A DNA stretch of 64,000 nt from Apostichopus japonicus (lineage: Eukaryota > Echinodermata > Holothuroidea > Aspidochirotida > Stichopodidae): NCBI RefSeq assembly GCF_037975245.1, contig NC_092572.1:27139989-27203988 (forward strand), read 5' to 3'. The translations under genes were made by a program, and so were the position numbers. The first letter of the stretch is position 1. Each line of letters begins with the position of its first letter. Below, piece by piece: positions 47,325 to 58,361 of the stretch. The notes below the pieces were generated by a model. The model was not told the DNA's origin and ran no database searches. It saw only the letters and a program-made list of their open reading frames with translations.

Positions 47325-50300
47325 CTGTCGGTCGATCAAATCAAGAATGAGTAATTATTGTGTATCAAATGTAGTACTTTTCGCAATATGTTTTTAATGT
47401 ATATCCGCATGATTTCGTAGTTTTTTCCTGCTCGAGGTTTTCTTTGAGTTGGTGAATATCGTATAATCAACACATCTGTCTGATCTCGAGCACTGCATTT
47501 GACTGGGTGGGAACGCTTCCATTTGAATAAGCTCCTTCGGAGTTGCAAAATGTAGTATTGCGCAATATGTCAATCGGTAGTAGAACGAGTCTTCCTTCAT
47601 ACACAGTTAGGTGATAATACACTCTATACATTGATAAATGTAACCTAACTTCATAAGAAACGGATACTATTGTAAATCGATCACGACCTGATACATCGAG
47701 TAATTATCAGCTGCCGCATTCAGATCACTCAAAAACTGGAGAGTTTCGAAAGAATGACAGCCAATAGATGACATCAGACTGTCAAGAACTTGCTAGTCAC
47801 ATTATTTTCGTGGAAATAAACAATAAACTGTAACGTTTAATGACAGAATGCGCTACATACAGGGTCCGCGACAAAACGTTTTATTTATTTGTTATTTTTA
47901 CATATTACATAACACAGACAATCCACAGAATAAATTTATTCGAAATCCACAATCCTCTCAGTTGCCTGGACAGGGCGTCGTATAACAACACATTATCATT
48001 TCCAAAACTTACATAGAAATGGTTTTGCTTCCAAATATATAGATAAAACAGCTTGGTGAAATATGCACCCTCGTTGACTTAACGGTGTTAGCTATATTGT
48101 GCGGTTATTATAACATTGCAGTGAATTACATGGTTACCGATTGAACTGTAGAGAAAGGTCACAAAAAAGGGACAATGCATGCTCAATTGTTATCTCCGAA
48201 CTAGCTTATTTGACTACATGTCTTGTCAGTGGCGTAACGATGAGCCCGGGGGCTCCGGCTCCTGGACCAAAGTGATCACTATCAGAAGTTCCAAGCAAGG
48301 GCGACCGCAGAAATGTTCACAATGGGGGGGGGGGGGGGGGATCAGTTGGTCATGTAGGTGTAAAATACTACTTGATACTATCTAAGCGGTGCGCCACTAT
48401 TAGTTGGCGCGCGATTTTTTGGGGGGCCACAAAATACTCCTAGATTGTCGGAAAAGACTCTTCCCGGGCGTTCCAAGTTGCATTTACACATCGGTTATTT
48501 TGAGATCTCATGTCTTAGGACTTTGACTTTCAATAATTTCAGTAATGCATTATGGGTCCGTATGCAATGAACATAACTAGAGAACTGTTGGTTGGGTGAA
48601 ATCATTGAAATATCAAATTTTTATGTTTTCTTTCAATTTTTGATTTTCCATGGGGGGGGGGGGGCAAGTGACATTCCGCCTTGCCTCTCCCTGCGAACGC
48701 CCATGGGTCCAACGATTTATGCAGGATCAATGCAGGGGGGCTTGGTTTCGAACATTTGAATGGTCATTTAGCATTTACACATTGTTTCCTGCTGAAGAAT
48801 ATGTTTTAATGCTAAAATACATCACGAGAAATGACACAACAATACAACTTTTGGTCGGGGCCTCAGCACGGTCCGAGCCCATAGGAGTTACGTTACTGTG
48901 TCTTGTGAATAGACTGGATAATGTATGAAATTATTTATTGAGGAAAGCCTTTAATATGTTATAAATACATGCATCAGTTCAAGTCAACGTTCAGTCCACA
49001 GGTAGGGCTACATACATCAAAAGGCAAATTAAAAGTGTATGCATAGATACAGGACATACTTTACAGAAATATCTGTAAAACAGTTTCCAAAATACGACAC
49101 TCCAAATTCATATGACGCATCAGCCACATTGTTAAGTCTCCGACATGAACGTCCCGCAACTGCACAAAGAACCTTTGTTTTTACACAACAACCAAAAAGA
49201 GTGACTTCCGGTTACTCGAGCTATAGTTCTCTTTACTGGATTTTGATTGATCAATAGTTATATTGCTATGCAAATTTTGTCTAGACTAGGATTTTTTTCA
49301 TCGTCTTCTTGTGTACACTTTTACGTGTAAATTCATGACATGTGCCATTGGTTCTGTTTTAGTTTAAATAGTCAGTCCTTTATTGTTATGTGAATACCTT
49401 TTGATTGACTAAACTTTTCAATCTTCCATCTTGTGAACAATTGCACGTGGTATGTGATGCCATCATGGTAGATGTCGTCCGAAAGCTTTACTTTCCTATA
49501 GTAATATTCTCATTAATTTATTCGTAAAATGTGATACATTTTAGAATGGTTGTATAACTGTAAATGATCTATGTATTTAGACGTTCAGGAAAATGCAACT
49601 ATATGTAGAAATATAATTTCTTCCGTGAATAAATGATAGAGAAAAAAAAAACACTCTCAGCCTAATTGTCGTGATGACATCATTCACACTGATACTGTCA
49701 GATCGTTCTTACCCAGTAGCGTAAATTACCGGTACATACCATTCAGCCACAAGTGGTGCTGATCCCATGAGAATTGGGGGGAGGGGGGAGTGGCGGTGAC
49801 ATGTTCAGAAATCAATATATTGCAGCTGATGCCTTCCTCGGACCGGGAAAAAGTGGCTAGTATTAATATTTAACGCCAGGTCATTAATCCAAATGAGCCT
49901 GTGTACTTTAGTCTGTATGGCCCATTGCATATTCATTTGGCTATCGAAATGTGCCACTTTCTTAGTCTGCCGTCGGGCCTACCAAAATATTATTAAAGCA
50001 GCCGAGTCCAGTAACATACACTAAATGTCACAGACTACTGCTTACGGTCCCATGCTTTCATCAAATAGACCGCTGAGATAGTTATCGGCCCACTGACAAA
50101 TTGGTATAATTTGATCAAAAATATCTATTACAAATGATTAATTGTGTTTTGCAAACTGGTTACGTGTGTATGGCATCCATTACTTAATGAAATAACTCAC
50201 CATATTGACGTAAAGGCTACCATAGATGTGAGAACAAAAGTATTATTTCACTTATTTTCTGGCACGTTTTTAAAGGATACCGCCTAGTAAAATCTCTGTC

Positions 50301-50439
50301 ATCTGTTCGTGTTTCCATTAAAAGTAGTTATTGTTGCTCAATGAACTTTTGGATTCCCTCCAGAAAAGGAAAATTGTAAACGAAATATAACAACATCATA
50401 TTAACTATACCAGAGTAGATATAATGAATCTTGCTTAAA
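47325..50439. other. Intron with poly-G tracts, no exon recognised
   Basis: It contains G runs near 48325-48340 and 48652-48664 and fragments of repetitive sequence. An exon changing phase from 1 to 2 could lie here, but I found none with good signals. Confidence 0.5.
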
Positions 50440-50643
50440 ATCGGAAGCATGTGCTACTAGGATTACAGTATGTACTGAGTTTATGTGTAATTCCAACAAG
50501 TCCAGTTGATGCATTTGTTACTATAAACCTAATAGCACATGTTACTGATTTATAATATTTGTCAGCACGATCCAGTTTTTACTGTGGTACAAAGTTTTAA
50601 GATTTACAGTAGTTACTGTAATCTCTGCAATGTGAATCGGTTG
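50440..50643. repeat. Dispersed repeat, copy 3, foldback form
   Basis: The left arm (about 50440-50505) is in the orientation of copy 2 and the right arm (about 50517-50643) in the orientation of copy 1, so this copy could form a hairpin. Confidence 0.65.
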
Positions 50644-50789
50644 GCATAGGTCATGGTTTTCTTCAAACTTTCTCTTCCTTTCTTCGCGGCGTAGCACTTC
50701 CATGTTTTGTCCTCAGAGAGCTTGATTCTGTAGTCATGTCATTTTTGCATATTATAAACAAACGATGCAGCAAAAACTGTTTTACTCAC

Positions 50790-50933
50790 CGGTGAAACAA
50801 CACTTAATGGAAATACCGTAGCTAGGGCACAGACCAGAAATGTACTTGCCACCAGGACACGAAGATGTAGAGATACAATCCCCTTGGCAACCGTAGTCAG
50901 GATGATCATAGTTAGTACATTCAGGATCGTTAG
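50790..50933 (-). CDS. M15-like peptidase gene, cysteine-rich module 1
   Basis: 47 full codons, phase 1 to 1, acceptor TTTCTACTGTTAG, donor GTGAGT. It encodes NDPECTNYDHPDYGCQGDC, then STSSCPGGKYISGLC and IKCCFT: the same framework as module 2 plus one extra cysteine. Its phase-1 end does not fit the phase-2 start of module 2, so an exon may be missing between them or this exon belongs to an alternative transcript. No signal-peptide exon was found upstream. Confidence 0.75.
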
Positions 50934-53900
50934 CTAACAGTAGAAACAAAAAAAAGGATAATTTTGTATCATAAGAAGCAATTTATCAAATTATTTTCTT
51001 TTATCTTTCTTTTTATATGTTGTAAACTATATGATTCGAATTTTGTAGGTGATAAACACGAACACACCGTTGGCTGAAATAGTTATATCCGCTGTCAGTA
51101 TCTTTTGCGTTGAATGGTATTTATTGATTTTGGTTGGAATTCATAAAAGAAAGGCAGAATATTTTTTATTAAAGCGTAATTTAAAAGCACAGTTAATGAA
51201 AAAAATACGAACATTTAAGCGTTATCATACCAATGCTTGTGATAAAAGCTGTGTTTTCTTATGTTTCTAAATGTGATAAAAGAACAGGGCTTCCATTGTT
51301 GGTCTACATACATTCATAACGAATAAATATGAAATTGCATTCATCATATGTTATGAGATGTTTGCTAAATAATTAAAAGGTTAAATGATCAACCCTTAAT
51401 GCATGATACCTCCCAATAATATGATTTAATTAATATGCTATAAAACATTACTTCCACGTTTCGAATACATTAAAAAGCACCAATAATTAAAACACAACAA
51501 ACACATAACTCTGAGGGGGGGGGGAGTATATTAAAAATAAGATCCTACACTAAACTATCACGTTTCAAGAACACATTTATCATTGTTATTTTGTGTAATT
51601 GAGTGTTAATAAATGCATGCTATGACCATCCATTTTTTTAAACTTGCATTGCAGCTCCGCTATCTACGTTACTGTTACATACCAAAAAAAAAAAAAAAAT
51701 CTTTGCAAGGTTTAAATTATATAATTAGTTAAACTGGTATTCAACACAATGTTGTTTGAAAATGTTTGACAGTATTCACAACATAACACTATACAATCAC
51801 TAAAAATATGAACAGATAAAGTATATTTTTCATCAAAGGATTGCTAAATTATGGAATGATGTTGTTATCCTTTCTCATTTTATGATTCGAACATATATTA
51901 ATAATTATGATGTGATGATTTTTTCTTCTTTAGTTTCGTCGGACGGTTTACCAAACATACATCTATTTCTTTAAATAAGATTGCAATTAACTAAGACATC
52001 ACCCTAGATTTTCATGAAATAAATGTAAAGTAGTAAGTTTATCCTATGAATGTGCAGTAAATATGGCAATTAAGCTACATAGCAACGCCATGATTTAGTC
52101 CAGGTACTGGTTTAAAAATGTAAATGTTGTTTTTAGGATTACCAACTATAATCATATAAGGATATATATATACCTGATGTTGATTGCAAAACATTTGTTC
52201 CATGCTGTATGGTTTATTCAAAATTTATATGAAAAGAAACCTGCTTCAATTCAACTGTTCTATAGCTAGCATAATTCCACTCTGGAAAATTTCTCTTATT
52301 ATAGTATTGTAACAAAACAAGGAGCTAAATAAAAACAGAAGAAAATATTTTGCTTTCAGAACAGAGCATTAACCTTCAAGCCAATCCTCTTCTAATATTA
52401 TTCTTGACGACAAACGGAACCCTGGTAATAATTTATCTTTTTGGCAAAGACCAACCTGGATTTCTTTTGGCAAAGACCAACCCGGATTTGACTGTACTCA
52501 ACTTTGTAAATTATGTCTAACATTTACTATATCAGGAAGACTGATTCTCCAAAGAAAGATATTTGCGGTCTTTACACAGTCTCAACTTATCTTCAGGCTA
52601 AGCTGATCGTCAGAACTATTAAATCCTAGCTAGAGTAAGAATATATTAATTATTAATTCTTCGGGTTACAGCTTGATATTGCTTGTTGTGTTTGTACTGG
52701 CGTAGTTGTCGTAAAATGATATACTGCAGACAAGTCCAATCTTACAAAGTGTTTGTATGTATTCACTCATATGTACACTTCTCTACATGTGTTCAATCAT
52801 GTGTACACTCCTCTGCGTGCGTATTTGTATAATCATCTACATGGGTTTTGCCATACTTACACTCTCTACATGTGTTCACCCATGTGTACACTCTTTTTTC
52901 TCAATAGGTGGCCAGCGTGCCACATCTTAAATGCAAAAGGTTCCAAACTGACCTAAAAATAAATACGCCTAAGTTCTGGGCGTCACTAATAACGATGATG
53001 TTGGTCCTTATGGCTTTAGGCTTGAACACCCTCCCAGTCGTACCTGCATATTGATTTTAACATAGACCTGATATATTTCGGGATTTTGATTCTGTCTGGC
53101 TCTTTTCTCCGACCAATGATATTTTCTTTGGCCCTCGTGGTAAGTCAAATTAATAAGCCCTAATAAAAATTGAAAAAAATGAGCTCCCATCTTCCCATGT
53201 GCAATGAAACAACTCTCTCTTCATTTAACGTTCAAAAAAAAAACCTCCCACCATGACGGACATAAGTTTCAGAGCTGAAACCTGGTGTGAGAGGATATAT
53301 ATACATTAAACATGTATTAATATGTTGTAATTCATCTAAAACCTGCTAACAAGGAACAATGGGGGGGGGGGGGGGGATACATCACAGCTCATGTTACCAA
53401 TACACAATAGAGCATGGCATCCTCACATTGCAGTGTAAGTTAAGAAGAGCACAGGAGGGTAAAGTTTGGCCTGGGGGCCACATGGGGGGCCTTTTTGGCA
53501 GAGTGTGCACAGCCAGTGAGAATGTGTTCAAAACCTTAACAAATGTAATCATAATAATAATAATACTGAGGATTTTATAAAGCGCAGACATATCCACCGA
53601 TATAGGTGCTCAAGGCACATCACAATATTACCCTGGTCAACGATAACCTGTCAAACATAGAGACAATCCCCTCCACATGGCAGCAGCTAAACAGCGCCCA
53701 GCTGACAATTTATCTCACAGGTCACCATTTATACACCTGTGTGAAGAGAGTCAATGGAGACAAAGTGCCTTGCCCAAGGACACAATGATCTGGCCAGGAC
53801 TCCAACCTGCAATCCTTAGATCACAAGTCCACTGCCTTAACCACTTGACCACGACGCACTCATTTTACTGCAGCATGCAGAACAATATGGCAAAGGAAAC

Positions 53901-53962
53901 ATGATAGTTAATAACAATCCTGGGTACAGGTTTTATATATAAACAGCTCAATGAGTACTTAC
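50934..53962. other. No gene recognised
   Basis: AT-rich sequence in which I found neither the first exon of the M15-like gene nor further CEP164 exons. It includes a G10 run near 51516, a G15 run near 53361 and, at its right end, the tRNA-derived SINE. Confidence 0.5.
53550..53862 (-). mobile_element. tRNA-derived SINE with (ATT)n tail
   Basis: On the minus strand the head reads GTGGTCAAGTGGTTAAGG (box A like) and, about 40 bases on, GGTTGGAGTCC (box B like), as in tRNA-derived RNA polymerase III promoters. It is followed by TTGGGCAAGGCACTTTG, a motif common in SINE bodies, then TGTGATGTGCCTTGAGCAC, GCGCTTTATAAAATCC and an ATT repeat tail. Confidence 0.82.
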
Positions 53963-54022
53963 ATCATATCCAAGCTGGCCAATGTCTTGCAGATCAAGAT
54001 CCAAATTTAATCTTGGAGTTTC
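53963..54022 (-). CDS. CEP164: CEP164, coding exon 6
   Basis: 20 codons, phase 0 to 0: ETPRLNLDLDLQDIGQLGYD. The LDL-x-x-IG-x-LG-x-D pattern resembles a conserved segment downstream of the WW domain in CEP164. It is the last CEP164 exon I can find in the window. Confidence 0.75.
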
Positions 54023-54273
54023 CTAAAGGAAAAAAAGAAAAGAAAAGAGAAAAAACAGAAACATTATTGTAATCACCAATTTTAAAAAGAGATAACCAAC
54101 AGTACATTGGCCAGTGCTTAATTTATTAAGTGAGTTGTCCATTTCCTCTAACTTTTATGGCTCAATAGCTTGTGTTACAACTAATTCTGTCCCTTGAGGC
54201 TTTGTATGGGTCTGCAAACCAGAATGTCCGAAGTTGCGGAGGGCTAGCTGCGACAGACACACAGACAGTGAAA

Positions 54274-54305
54274 TACACACACACACACACACGCACACAC
54301 ACACA
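54274..54305. repeat. (CA)n microsatellite
   Basis: About 15 CA dinucleotides with one CG interruption, in a CEP164 intron. Confidence 0.9.
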
Positions 54306-54452
54306 GATGATACACAAAAGCCTTCACGTATATTAAACCGTGGTTTAAAGTACAAAGACATTTAGACATGTTTTAAGCATATTGAGACTGAACATTTAAT
54401 AAAACACAACGTTAAGATTCATTAAAAATATTAGCAATAGTGTTTAAAACCA

Positions 54453-55290
54453 GCAGTCCTAATACTGTACGTAGCAAATCCAACCTGCAATCCTATACTG
54501 AAGGGTAGCAAGTCAAACTTGCAATCCTACACTGTAAGGTAGCAAGTCGAGCCTCCAATACTAATAATGTAGAGTAGCCCTGTATCCTAATACTGTTGGC
54601 TAGCAAGTCAAACCTGCAATCCTAATACTGAAGGGTAGCAAGTCAAACCTGCAATCCTAATGCTGTAGGGTAGCGAGTCAAACCTGCAATCCTAATACTG
54701 AAGGGTAGCAAGTCAAACCTGCAATCTTGATACTGTAGGGTAGCAAGTCAAACCTGCAATCCTAACACTGTAGGGTTGCAAGTCAAACCTGCAATCCTAA
54801 TACTGTGGGGTAGCAAGTGTAACCTGCAATCCTAATACTGTAGGGTAGCAAGTCAAACCTGGAATCCTCATACTGTGGGGTAGCGAGTCAAACCTGCAAT
54901 CCTAATACTGTGGGGTACCAAGTCAAACCTGCAATCCTAATACTGTAGGGTAGCAAGTCAAAACTGCAATCCTAACACTGTAGGGTTGCAAGTGTTACCT
55001 GGAATCCTAAAACTGTGGGGTAGCAAGTCAAACCTGCAATCCTAATACTGTGGGGTAGCAAGTGTTACCTGGAATGGTAATACTGTGGGGTAGCAAGTCA
55101 AACCTACAATCCTAATACTGTAGGGTTGCAAGTGTTACCTGCAATCCTAATACTGTGGGGTAGCAAGTCAAACCTGCAATCCTAATACTGTAGGGTAGCA
55201 AGCCAAACCTGCAATCCTAACACTGTAGGGTAGCGAGTCAAACCTGCAATCCTTATATTATAGAGTTGCAAACTGTGTAAACCTGCTATC
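54453..55290. repeat. 35-bp minisatellite, about 23 copies
   Basis: The unit begins AATACTGTAGGGTAGCAAGT and continues CAAACCTGCAATCCT. Copies vary at TAGGG/TGGGG and CAAACC/GTTACC. It lies between CEP164 exons 5 and 6. Confidence 0.92.
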
Positions 55291-55452
55291 CTAACACAAA
55301 AGTTTCAAAAAGACAGACTGGAAAACTGAAAAAGGATGACCCCAAAAAATGTACAAAAACTAGATTATTAAAGAAGGCTGATAAGATTTTGTGTCAAGGA
55401 GGGGTAGGGGGCTTCATTGAGTTAAAACTTAACAAAAGTTGATATTCCTTAC

Positions 55453-55569
55453 ATCTTCTTCGGACATGTCTGGTAACATCTGCAAACTTTCCTCTCGTAA
55501 TCCTTTCAAAGACAGATTTTCGTCCTTTCCAGACTTTAAGAAAGGGGGTGGATCATTTTTACCTAACTT
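55453..55569 (-). CDS. CEP164: CEP164, coding exon 5
   Basis: 39 codons, phase 0 to 0, acceptor TCTCCTTGCAG, donor GTAAGG: KLGKNDPPPFLKSGKDENLS at the start and a DMSEED end. Low-complexity acidic and serine-rich sequence, as expected for the region of CEP164 after the WW domain. Confidence 0.72.
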
Positions 55570-55719
55570 CTGCAAGGAGAGAGAAAAAAAGAAGAATATT
55601 TTGAACAGACAAGACTTCTGTGACTAGAACATAGAAACAAATCAGGACCGATTGTTTTTCCGAGATAAGCAGATACACATATATTGCTGATCACTTTTTC
55701 ATGAATGATCAGTCTCTGA

Positions 55720-56345
55720 GCTGATAGTGGCACATGTTACAATATAGGGGCACATGTGGTTGATATAGTGACACATATGTTTATGGCACATATATGTTGA
55801 TGTAGTGACATATATTATGACATAGTGGCACATATGTTATGACATAGTGGCACATATGTTTTGAAATAGTGGCACAAATATTATGATATAGTGGCACATA
55901 TATATATGATAATATAGTGACACAGTATATATTATGATATAGTGGCACATATGTTATGACAAAGAGGCACATATATTATGATAAAGTGGCACATATGTTA
56001 TCATATAGTGACACATTTGGTCTGATAGAGCGGCACTAAATGTTTTGAAATAATGACACATAGTTATAGTGACACGTATGGTTTGATAAAGTGTCACTTA
56101 TATCATAATACAGTGAGATATTTGTTACGAGATTTAGTGACACAAACATTATGATATAGTGGCACATATGTTACGATGTAGTGGCAAATACGTTACAATA
56201 ACTAGCGACACATGTGTAAATGCTATAGTGACACATATATGTTACTATATGGTGATAATTTTAGGGGGTATATAGTGGGAAATATGTTGCCTGGTACTGG
56301 CAAAAATGATTTTCGGTAGTGCCACATGTTTTGATTAAGTTGCAC
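55720..56345. repeat. Degenerate 20-24-bp minisatellite
   Basis: The unit is close to TATGATATAGTGGCACATATG, with variable length and many substitutions, about 27 copies. Confidence 0.88.
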
Positions 56346-57075
56346 ATTTGTTGCTGACCCGTTTATATATTGGCAGATTTGCATTAATTAAGTACCAAGA
56401 GGGGTGAGGTGGGGGGGGGGGGAGGGGCAATGTAATTTTTTTAGCTTAAATTAAAAGGGCAACAAGGTACAGTTTTAAAAGTTAATAGGGCACCAAGGGC
56501 ATTTCTTCCATAGTGAGAGTTTGACAGTTACAGATATGAACATAAAACAGACTCTTTCCAATTACCCTCTAGCCTGTTTATCACAATAATCTGTGACATC
56601 TGTCAGGCCATATGACTACACCGACATATATGCAGCTATACAAAAGTGTGATGTACAGAAGGCTTTTTACGATAGTTTGGATGTGAGTACCGGCTTTGAA
56701 CAATATTAACCGACATGTTGATGGGTAGTACACTTCAGCAGCCACTGTAACACCAAAACACTGTCAACAATATTAACAAATACATTTAGTGCCCACGTTT
56801 GCAGAGAAGAACATGCAAATGTTAGTTTACAGGTCAGGGCAGGGAAATGCTACCCTGTGGTATTTGTCCAGTGTTTTGTTCGATATTGGACACTTGAAAA
56901 CTGCTCAACACGCTTATAATGTGTGCTGCTATCTGCGTTATAACTTCCTTGCTATATATACCAATGATACTTTCTAGATCAGCGATAACGATCAAGTTCT
57001 AACATCTTAAAATCCCTGAGATGAGGCGCAATGTCTCTTACCAATTCATGAGAAAGCATTACTCACAAATTAAAC

Positions 57076-57189
57076 ACAGGCTGGCGAACCCATGGAACTC
57101 CTTATGGATCCTAGCTGGGAGGATTCCTTTGTGCCTACAAAGCTTCCCTGAGTTGACCCTAATGTGTCCCCCTTTAGTGGTGCTAGTAG
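57076..57189 (-). CDS. CEP164: CEP164, coding exon 4
   Basis: 38 codons starting LLAPLKGDTLGSTQGSFVG, serine-rich, ending MGSPAC, resembling the LAPL-x-G and G-S-x-x-S segment of CEP164 after the WW domain. I end it at a GTTTAA donor (phase 0, matching exon 5). A stronger GTGAGT lies 9 bases further on, but using it would include an in-frame TAA. The preceding exon ends in phase 2 while this one starts in phase 0, so a short exon is probably missed in between. Confidence 0.62.
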
Positions 57190-57309
57190 CTGTAACATAA
57201 AAATTTTTTTTTTTTAAATATATAAAAAAAAAATATTTTTGCTTAATTTTCAAAACAAAATATTTTAACCAGAGACATCCAAGTCAAATGTTATTTAAAA
57301 AAATGAACC

Positions 57310-57990
57310 CTGACAAATTCACCCATCTATTCATCTTATTAGATTTTTTGTTTCTTCCCTACATTTTGTTTTCTACCAACACCCCAACCCCTACTCAAGC
57401 TAATAAACACCTTCTCTACCCCAGCAACAACCTACTTAGATTTTCTTGTTTCTTCCCTGCCTTTTTTTCTACCAACACCCCTACCTCTACTCAAGCTTAT
57501 AAACACCTTCCCTACCCTGTCTACAACCATTGCAACATCCACCCAACCAATTCATCTACTTAAATTTTTTTGTTTCTTCCCTTACTTTTTTAATATCCCC
57601 ACCCCTACCCCTACTCAAGCTTATAAACACCTTCCCTACACCGTCTACAACCATTCCAACATCCACCCATCCAATTCATCTACTTAAATTTTCTTGTTTC
57701 TTCCCTTATTTTTTTAATATCCCCACCCCTACCCCCACTCAGGCTTATAAACACCTTCCCTACCCCAGCTACAACCATTCCAACATCCACCCATCCAATT
57801 CATCTACTTAGATTTTCTTGTTTCTTCCCTTACTTTTTTAATATCCCCACCCCTACCCCTACTCAAGCTTATAAACGCCTTCCCTACCCCAGCTACAACC
57901 ATTGCCACATCCACCCATCTAATTCATCTACTTAGATTTTCTTGTTTCTTCCCTACATTTCTTCTACCACCACCCCTACCCCAATCAAGC
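57310..57990. repeat. 120-bp tandem repeat, five to six copies
   Basis: Each copy runs from CATCCACCCATCCAATTCAT through TTTCTTGTTTCTTCCC to CCCCTACC and ACTCAAGCTTATAAACACC. Strand-biased pyrimidine content (C and T on plus) makes long open frames on the plus strand, which I regard as meaningless. Confidence 0.88.
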
Positions 57991-58160
57991 TTATAAAACA
58001 CATTCTCTACCCCACCCACCACCATTGTCATATACCACCCATGTTCCTTCCCTATATTCCTTTTGCCGACGACCCTACCCTACCTGTACCCTTTCCCTAC
58101 CCCCAAGTACCATACCATCATTTCCCTCTTCCATCCTATATCTTCATCTCAGGTACTTAC

Positions 58161-58361
58161 ACTCTCTTGTTTCTTCTCCGATTTCTCTTTTTTGTCTTTC
58201 TTCTCCTTCTTCTTCTTTGTCTCTTTCTTCTGTCCTCTAATTTCATCTTCTCCCTCTCTTCTGCTACCATGGTCCGGTAGAACTCATCGCAGGGATGATC
58301 CCACATACTTTCCCCCGTTGAGAAGTTGAAGTAGTAGATATCACCTCCACCGGTGTCTTGA
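58161..58361 (-). CDS. CEP164: CEP164, coding exon 3 (WW domain)
   Basis: Phase 2 to 2. The junction with exon 2 makes WKPC, followed by [16 protein letters not shown] and [14 protein letters not shown]. The YYFNF and W-D-H-P residues are the central and last parts of the CEP164 WW domain, which in the family recruits TTBK2 to distal appendages of the mother centriole. After [10 protein letters not shown] the exon turns into a strongly basic Arg/Lys run, also present as a Lys-rich run in vertebrate CEP164. Donor GTAAGT at 58155-58160. Confidence 0.93.

Noticed and set aside
52374-52421. Possible 48-nt minus-strand exon reading FRLSSRIILEEDWLE
   Set aside because: Splice sites are present but weak, its phase fits neither neighbour convincingly, and the sequence matches nothing I know.
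53780-53862. tRNA gene
   Set aside because: Box A- and B-like motifs are present, but the region continues into a SINE body and tail and does not form a clear cloverleaf.
57288-58329. Long plus-strand frames rich in Pro, Thr and Phe
   Set aside because: They come from the 120-bp pyrimidine-rich tandem repeat and lie antisense to CEP164.
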